Shown here piece after piece: positions 56,350-64,000 of a DNA stretch of 64,000 bases. The stretch covers positions 18,070,667-18,134,666 of the forward strand of contig OX326956.1 of the NCBI GenBank assembly GCA_946800325.1, given 5' to 3'. The notes below the pieces were generated by a model. That model ran no database searches. It saw nothing but the letters and a program-made list of their open reading frames with translations, and had not been told where the DNA came from. Position 1 is the first letter of the stretch. The number at the start of each line of letters is the position of its first letter. Source of the DNA: Luzula sylvatica. Its lineage: Eukaryota; Streptophyta; Magnoliopsida; Poales; Juncaceae. The position numbers and the translations under genes are program-made.

Positions 56350-57136
56350 TTAAAACTTTTAAATTGGAATGTGAGGGGACTTAATGCAAAAAACAAGAGA
56401 ATTCAAATTAAATATTTTGTGATGGAAATACATCCTGATATATGCTGTATGCAGGAAACAAAATTGGATAATTGTAATTTTTGATTAGCTGAGGAATTTT
56501 TAAGCTCTAACCTAAATAATTATAATACACTGGATTCAATAGGTACTTCAGGGGGGGATTATAGTGGCCTGGAATGGTAATTTATTTGAAGAGCAAAAGA
56601 TTGAAAAAAGACATTATTTTATTATTATAACTTTGAAATGCAAATGGAACAATGCTATTATTTTAATTACTGGAGTGTATGGGCCTCAAAGTTTAAATGA
56701 GAAAGAGGAATTTGTACATGAACTGAATGAAATTGGGATGAATTTAGATAAACCATGGGTGATTATGGGAGATTTCAATATGGTAGCTTGTGTGGAAGAT
56801 AAAAAGCATTTTGAAAACAGATATTTTGAAGGAATGAATTTATTTAAATCTTTTGTCAATAGCAACAATCTAATAAATTTCTCTCTACAAGGCAAAAAAT
56901 TTACTTGGGCTAATACCACAACAATGGCAAGGTTAGATAGATTTTTAGTCAACCTAGCCTGGACTCAACTCTACCCTAATGAGGCTCAAATGGCCTTATC
57001 ATGCCCAAACTCGGATCATAATCCTATATTGCTAAAAGTCACCATTTCTTTTCCAATTTATCAGGGTTTTAGGTATGAGAATGTTTGGAATAAAATTCCG
57101 GAGGTAGAAGAGATAGTAAAGGAACACTTTACATGA
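56350..57136 (+). pseudogene. LINE endonuclease (APE-type) domain
   Basis: LLNWNVRGLN (about 56356), MQETKL (about 56451), VYGPQS (about 56680), MGDFNMV (about 56766), the RLDRFLV block (about 56931) and SDHNPILL (about 57014) are the conserved motifs of the L1 endonuclease. A TGA at about 56484 and one extra base in a run of seven G (56551-56557) break the first third. From 56564 the frame is open to 57136. Confidence 0.85.
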
Positions 57137-57399
57137 TATGTGACTTATTCTTTCAAGGACCTTTTCATAAAATTGGAAAAATTAGGGATAAATTTAAGAA
57201 GATGGGAGTAATAATAGAAGGAACAGCTTTAAAAATCAAAAGAAAAACTGTGGAATATTCTAGAATGGCTGTATAGAAAATTAGAGAAAGGACATTTAAG
57301 TAATTTAGAATTCTGGTTGAAAAATATTATCCAACAGAGATTAAATGATATTATTCAGGACAATTTTGATCATTGAAAAATCTAGAGCAAAGTTTAGAT

Positions 57400-57923
57400 G
57401 ATTAAAAGATGAAGACATCAATACCAGATTTTTTTCATAATTATGCCACTATAAAGAAAAATAAAATGATGATTTCTTCCATATATGACCCTGAAAAAAT
57501 GAAATTGTGACTGAACATAATCAGAAAGCTAGGATTTTGTTCAATTTTTACAAGGATTTAATGGGATCAAAAAATAGTTCTGATTTATCCAAGCCATATA
57601 TAAAAGTTGCATCTATTTATGAAAATCAGAGAGGTTTGTTAGGAGATTTGGATGGGAATTTTAAGATAGAAGAGATGGACAGGGTTGTGAAAGACTAGAA
57701 AAATGGTAAATCTCAAGGACCAGATGGTCTGACTGGAGAATTTTTCAAAAAATTCTGGTTTCTGATAAAAGAGGAAATTTTTCAAATAATTTCAAATCAA
57801 GAAATTGAAGAAGGTTTATGTGGATTTGAGTCTTCATTGATTACATTGTTACCTGAAAAGGAAAATCTATGTCAGGCAAGAGACTATAGGCCCATAAGCC
57901 TGATTTCTGGTATTCAAAAAAAT
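57400..57923 (+). pseudogene. LINE reverse transcriptase, N-terminal part
   Basis: QGPDGLTGEFFKKFW (about 57716) and LITLLPEKEN...DYRPISLIS (to about 57906) are early RT motifs of plant L1 elements. In-frame stops (for example near 57696) show decay. The catalytic YxDD region is absent because the array starts at 57924. Confidence 0.85.
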
Positions 57924-58153
57924 AACTAACTAAATAACTAACTAACTAACTAACAAATTACCTACCTTCGTACATACCTATTAACTAACTAACTAACACA
58001 CTAACTAACTACTTATCTAACTAACTAACTGCCTTCCAACATACCCACTAACTTACTAACAAACTAACTAACTATCTAACTAACTAACTAACTAATTTAC
58101 TAATTAACTAACTAACTAACTAACTTCCTACATACCTATTAACTAACTAACTT

Positions 58154-58185
<32 letters not shown>

Positions 58186-59089
58186 CCATCATATATAACT
58201 ATTAACTAACTAACTAATTAACTAACTACTAGCTAGCTAACTAACTAATTAACTAACTAACTCACTAACTAACTACGTTCCTACATACCCTCTAACTAAC
58301 TAACTAACTAACTAACTACTAGCTCACTAACTAACTAACAAACAAACTAACTAATTAACTAACTAACTAACTAACTAACTAACTGACTAGATACTGGCTA
58401 ACCAACTGACTAACTAATTAACTAACTAACTAACTACCTACCTACCTTCATACATACCTATTAACTAACTAACTAAATAACTACCAAACTATATAACTAA
58501 CTAACTACCTTCCTACAAACCCACTAACAAACAAACAAACTAACTAACTATCTTCCTACATACGTATGAAATAGCTAACTAACTAATTAACTAACTAACT
58601 AACTGACTAACTAACTAACTAACTAACGAACTAACTACTAGCAAAGTAACTAACTAACTAACTCACTAACTAACTAACTTAATAACCAACTAATTAGCAA
58701 ACAAACTAACTAACTAGTAGATAACTAACAAACAAATTAACTATCACACTAACTAATTAACTACCTTCTCACATACATATTAACTAACTAACTAACTAAC
58801 TACTATCAAACTAACTAACTAAATAACTAATTAATTAACAAACTAACTAACATACTAACTACTAGATAACTAACTAACTATCTAATTAACTAATTAACTA
58901 ACTAACTAACTAACTTCCTACATACCGATTAACTAACTAACTTACTAACTGACTAACTAACTAACTAACTAACTACCTTCCTACATATCTATTAACTAAC
59001 TAACTAATTAACTAACTAACTAACAAATTAACTAACTACCATCCTACATACCCACTGACTAACTAACAAATTAAGTAACAAATTAACTA
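57924..59089 (-). repeat. (CTAA)n composite array, block 9
   Basis: Starts inside the LINE RT at AATAACTAACTAAATAAC. The variants match 35570-36680 in order; the opening part also matches 19480-19710 and 61240-61470. Confidence 0.95.
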
Positions 59090-59264
59090 AGTTAGTTTGC
59101 CAGTAGTTAGTTAGTTTGTTAGTTAGTAGTCAGTTAGTTAGTTTGTTAATTTGTTAGTTAGTTAACTAATTAGTTAGTGGGTTTGTAGGAAGGTAGTTAG
59201 TTAATTAGTTAGTTAGGTAGTCAGTTAGTTAGTTAGTTAGTTAGATTATAAGTATGTATAGAGG

Positions 59265-59297
<33 letters not shown>

Positions 59298-59525
59298 GGT
59301 TAATTCATTAGTTAGTAAGTTAGCTAGTAGTTAGTTTGTTAGTTAGTTCGTTAATTAGTTAGTTAGTTAGTAAGTTAGTTAGTTCTTTAATTAGTTAATT
59401 AGTTAGTTAGTTAGTTAGTTAATTAGTTAGTTAGTCAGTTCATTAGTTCGTTAGTTAGTTAGTGGGTATGTAGGAAGGTAGTTAGTTAGTTAGTTAGTTA
59501 ATTAGTTAGTTAGTTAGTTAGCTAG

Positions 59526-59563
<38 letters not shown>

Positions 59564-59597
59564 GTTAGTTAGTTAGTTAGGTTATTAGTTATTTAGT
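59090..59597 (+). repeat. (TTAG)n composite array, block 10
   Basis: A short block between two orientation reversals (AACTAAGTTAG near 59090, GTTAAC near 59597). Confidence 0.93.
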
Positions 59598-59690
59598 TAA
59601 CTAACTAACTACCTAACTAACTAATTAACTATCTATCTAATTAACTAACTAACAACCTTCTGACATACATACATACCCACTAGTATTTAA
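59598..59690 (-). repeat. (CTAA)n block 11, about 90 bases
   Basis: A very short inverted island with one spacer (ACATACATACATACCCAC), between two TTAG blocks. Confidence 0.9.
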
Positions 59691-59867
59691 TTACTTACTT
59701 AGTTAGTTCGTTAGTTAGTTAGTTAGTAGTTAGTTAGTTAGTTTATTAGTTAGTTAATTAGTTAGTTAGTTAGTGGGTTTGTAGGTAGGTAGTTAGTCAA
59801 TTAGTTAGCTAGGTCGTTAGTTAGTTAGGTAGTTAATTGGTATGTATGAAGGTAGATAGTTAGTTAT

Positions 59868-59900
<33 letters not shown>

Positions 59901-59944
59901 AAGTTATTTAGTTAGTTAGTTAGTTAGTTGTCTAGTAGTTAGTC

Positions 59945-59979
<35 letters not shown>

Positions 59980-60230
59980 GGGTATGTTGAAAGGTGGTTG
60001 GTTAGTTAGTTAGTTAGTTAATTAGTTACTTAATTAGTCAATAGGTATGTTGGAAGATAATTAGTTAGTGAGTTAGTTAGTATGTAAGATGGTAGTTAAT
60101 TAGTTAGTGAGTTAGTTAGTTAGTTAGTATGTAAGATGGTAGTTAATTAGTTAGTGAGTTAGTTAGTTAGTTAATTAGTTAGTTAGTTAATTAGTTTGTT
60201 ACTTAGTTAGTTAGTTAGTTAGTCAGTTAA

Positions 60231-60261
<31 letters not shown>

Positions 60262-60481
60262 GTTAGTTAATTAGTTTGTTAGTCCGTTAGTTAGTTAGTT
60301 AGTTAATTAGTTAGTAAGTTAGTTAATATATATATATATATATATGAAGGTAGTTAGTCAGTTAGTTAGTTAGTTGGCTAGTAGTTAGTTAGTTAGTTAG
60401 TTATATAGTTAGATAGTTAGTTAATTCGTTAGTTAGTTATATAGTAGTTAGTTAGTTAGTTAATTAGATAGTTAGTTAATA

Positions 60482-60518
<37 letters not shown>
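59691..60518 (+). repeat. (TTAG)n composite array, block 12
   Basis: TTAG repeats. The unit ATGTAAGATGGTAGTTAATT occurs twice in tandem (about 60082 and 60128). A (TA)n tract lies at 60327-60345. Reverses at GTTAAC near 60519. Confidence 0.93.
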
Positions 60519-61381
60519 ACTAACTAACTAACTATATAACTAACTAACTATTATCTCACTAACTAACTTGCAAACTAACTAACTAAATAACAAACTAATT
60601 AACTAACTAACTAACTAACTATATAACTAGTAGCTAACTAACTAACTAAGTAATTAACTAACTAACTACCTACCTACCTTTAGACATACCTATTAACTAA
60701 CTACCTAACTAATTAATTAACTAACTACCTTCTTACAAACCCATTGCATAACTAACTAACTAATTAACTAACTAACTGACTAACTGACTAAATAACTAAC
60801 TAATTAATTAACTAAACTAACTACTAGATAAATAACTAACGAACTAACTAACTAATTAACTAACTATCTAACTAACTAACTACCTTCTTCCAAACATATT
60901 AACTAACTACCTGACTAGCGAACTAACTAAAGAACTCACTAATTAATTAACTAACCAACTAACTAATGAATTTACTAACTAACTACTAGCTTCCTAACTA
61001 ACTAACTAACTATCTAAGTAACTAACTAGTTAACTAACTGACTAACTAACTAACTAACTAGCTAATTAACTACCTAACTACCTAACTAATTAACTACCTT
61101 CTTACATACATATTAACAAACTAACTAACTAACCGACTAACTAACTAACTAACTAATTAACTAACTATCTAACTAACTAAATAACTAACTAACTAAGTAA
61201 CTTATTACTAGCTAAATAACTAACTAACTAACTAACTACTAGATAACTAACTAAATAACTAACTAACTAAAAGACTACCTACCTTCGTACATACCTATTA
61301 ACTAACTGACTAACTAACTAACAAACAAACTAACTAACTAACTACTTATCTAACTAACTAACTGCCTTCCAACATACCCAC

Positions 61382-61420
<39 letters not shown>

Positions 61421-61824
61421 CTAACTAACTAACTACCTAATTAACAAACTAACTAACTAACTTCCTACATACCTATTAACTAACTAACTTACTAACTTAC
61501 TAACTAACTAACTAACTATCTTCCTACATATCTATTAACTAACTACGAGCTAACTAACTAAATAACAAATTAACTAACTACCATCCTACATACCCACTGA
61601 CTAATTAACAAATTAACTTACAAACTAACTATCTACTAGCTAACAAATTAACTAAGTGAATTACTAACTAATTAACTAACTAACTAATTAACTACTAGTT
61701 AACTAACTAGATAACTAATTAACTACTAGCTAGCTAACTAACTAACTAACAAACTACGTTCCTACATACCCTCTAACTAACTAACTAACTAACTAACTAA
61801 CTGACTACTAGCTCACTAACTGAC

Positions 61825-61866
<42 letters not shown>

Positions 61867-62104
61867 GATACTAGCTAACCAAATGACTAAGTAATTAACT
61901 AACTAACTAACTACCTACCTACCTTCATACATACGTATTAACTAACTAACTAAATAACTACCGAACTAACTAATAAATAACTACCTCCTACAAACCCACT
62001 AACAAACTAACTAACTAACAAACTGACTATCATCCTACATGCCTATGAACTAACTAACTGACTAATTAACTAATTAATTAACTAACTAACTAACTAACTA
62101 ACTC

Positions 62105-62137
<33 letters not shown>

Positions 62138-62564
62138 ACTAACTAAGTAACTAACTCACTAATTAACTAACTAACCAACTACTAGATAACTAACTAACTA
62201 ACTGACAACATTCTTACATACATATTAATTAACTAACTAACTAACTACTAACTAACTAACTAACTAACCAACTAACTAACAAACCAACTACTTGATAACT
62301 AACTAACTAACTAACTAACTAATTAACTAACTAATTAACTAACTAACTAACTACTAACTAACTAACTTACTAACTAACTAACTAACTAACAAACTAACTA
62401 AATAACTAACTAAGTAACTAACTAACCAACTAATTAACTAAATAACCAACTTCTAGATAACTAACTACCTAACTAACTAATTAACTAACTATCTAATTAA
62501 CTAACAACCTTCTTACATACATATTAACTAACTAACTAACAAACTGACCAGCTAACTAACTAAT

Positions 62565-62595
<31 letters not shown>

Positions 62596-62697
62596 ATACT
62601 AGCTACCTAACTAACTAACTAATTAACTAACTAACTAACTGACATCTGCCTTCCTACATACCCACTAACTAACGAACATACAAACAAACAAACAAAC

Positions 62698-62739
<42 letters not shown>

Positions 62740-63488
62740 CTAGCAAACTCACTAACTAACTACATTCCTACATACCCGCTAACTAATTAACTAACTAAAT
62801 AACTAACTAAATAACTAACCAATTAACTTACTAACTAACAAACTAACAACTAGCTAACTTACTAACTAACTAATTAACTAACTAACTAACTAACTAACTA
62901 ACTTACTACCTTTATACATACTTATAAACTAACTAACTAACTAACTAACTAACTACCTAACTAACTAAATAACTAAGTACCTTCCAACAAACCCACTAAC
63001 TAAGTAGTTATCTAACTAACAAATTAGCTAACTAACTGACTACTAACTAACTAACTAACTAACTACTGGCTAAGTAATTAACTAACTAACTAACTACCTT
63101 CATACATAGCTATTAACTAAGTTACTAACTAACTACCTTACTAACTAATTAACTAACTACCTTCCTACAACCACTAACTAACTAACTAACTATCTAACTT
63201 CCTACATACATATGAACTAACTAACTAACTAATTAACTAATTAACAAACTAACTAACTAATTAAATACTTTCCTATATACCCACGAACTAAACTGACTAC
63301 CTTCCTACATACCCACTAACTAACTAACTAACTAACTAGCTAGCTAACTAACTAACTTGCTAACTAACTAACTAACTAACTAACTACCTACCTTCTTACA
63401 TACCCACTAACTAACAAACAAACTAACTAACTAACTAATTAACTCCTAGCTAACTAACTAACTAACTAAATAACTAACTAATTAACAG

Positions 63489-63540
<52 letters not shown>

Positions 63541-64000
63541 CTAGCTAACTAACTAACTAATTGATTAACTAAGTAACTTACTAACAGACTAACAACTTGC
63601 TCACTAACTAACTAACAAACTAACTGACCAACTAACTAATTAACTTCTAAATAACTAAAATAATAACTAATTAACTAACTAACTATCTAACTACCTTCCT
63701 ACATATCCACTAACTAACTTACTAACTAACTAACTAACTAGCTACCTACCTACCTTCCTACATACCCACTAACTAACTAACTAAATAACTAATTAACTAA
63801 CTATTTAACTAACTAACTAACTAACTAACTGACTACTAGCTAACTAACAGAGAAAATAAAAAACTAAATAACTAACTAATTAACTAACTAAATAACAAAA
63901 ATGACTAACTACCTTCGTACATACCAATTAACTAACTGACTAACTAACTGCCTAACTAACTAATTAACTAACTACTTACCTACAAACCCACTAACTAAGT
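60519..64000 (-). repeat. (CTAA)n composite array, block 13, running off the window
   Basis: About 3.5 kb of CTAA repeats with complementary spacers (CCTTCCTACATACCCACTAA and variants). About 61200-62330 matches 19440-20530. No gene or unrelated sequence seen to the window end. Confidence 0.95.

Larger units (their letters stand above)
54780..57923 (+). mobile_element. L1-type LINE, degenerate and 3'-truncated
   Basis: ORF1 remains (zinc knuckles), an endonuclease domain and the start of RT occur in the usual L1 order. Frames are broken by stops and indels throughout. RT stops after the DYRPISLIS motif, where the CTAA array begins, so most of RT and the 3' tail are missing. LINE copies normally lose their 5' end, so 3' loss points to a later rearrangement at the array. 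Confidence 0.9.

Noticed and set aside
1722..64000. TTAG arrays as telomeric DNA
   Set aside because: The usual plant telomere repeat is TTTAGGG. Here the unit lacks the G-run, orientation reverses many times and spacers interrupt it, so an interstitial telomere is not supported.

Overview
This is nuclear DNA of a flowering plant, probably a dicot. The evidence is plant-type Ty1/copia and Ty3/gypsy LTR elements, a primer-binding site for plant initiator tRNA-Met, a plant L1-type LINE, a coiled-coil NB-ARC LRR resistance gene, plant splice signals and a 5S rRNA fragment of plant sequence. I cannot name the species. Apart from the resistance gene I see no host gene.

About 28 kb (roughly 44%) is a composite tetranucleotide repeat: (TTAG)n on one strand, (CTAA)n where inverted, broken at intervals by an about 20-base spacer of the type GGGTATGTAGGAAGGTAG. 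The blocks are 1722-7745, 13111-25270, 35372-36972, 38289-40332 and 57924-64000. Repeat orientation reverses repeatedly, and kilobase-scale segments recur in different blocks.

Retroelements sit in or against these blocks. They are: the 3' end of a gypsy-like LTR (1-1721); copia element A (7746-13110, + strand), with 5' LTR, PBS and an open RT-RNase H but no gag or protease; copia element B (25271-35371, - strand), in a tandem LTR-internal-LTR-internal arrangement with a decayed pol; the 5' part of a gypsy-like LTR (36973-38288); a decayed copia E (40333-42496, - strand); and a LINE (about 54780-57923, + strand). A, B, E and the LINE all lack their 3' ends, and the missing part is replaced by the tetranucleotide repeat.

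Between 42.5 and 54.8 kb lies an AT-rich island. It holds several foldback MITEs, a cluster of GGACTCT/AGAGTCC palindromes and the NLR gene (45352-47969, - strand), whose reading frame is broken once inside the LRR. The NLR upstream region is duplicated (about 48.0-49.8 kb and 50.0-54.8 kb). The two copies serve as empty-site controls for a MULE-type MITE and a hAT-type element. The second copy also contains a solo LTR related to element B and a 5S rRNA fragment joined to a tRNA-like Pol III promoter.

The most unusual things are the composite TTAG satellite and its junctions with retroelements, and the dense palindromes of core CGTCATGACG upstream of the TATA box in the B-family LTRs, with a second cluster of about 20 in the B leader. 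All identities were judged by eye.
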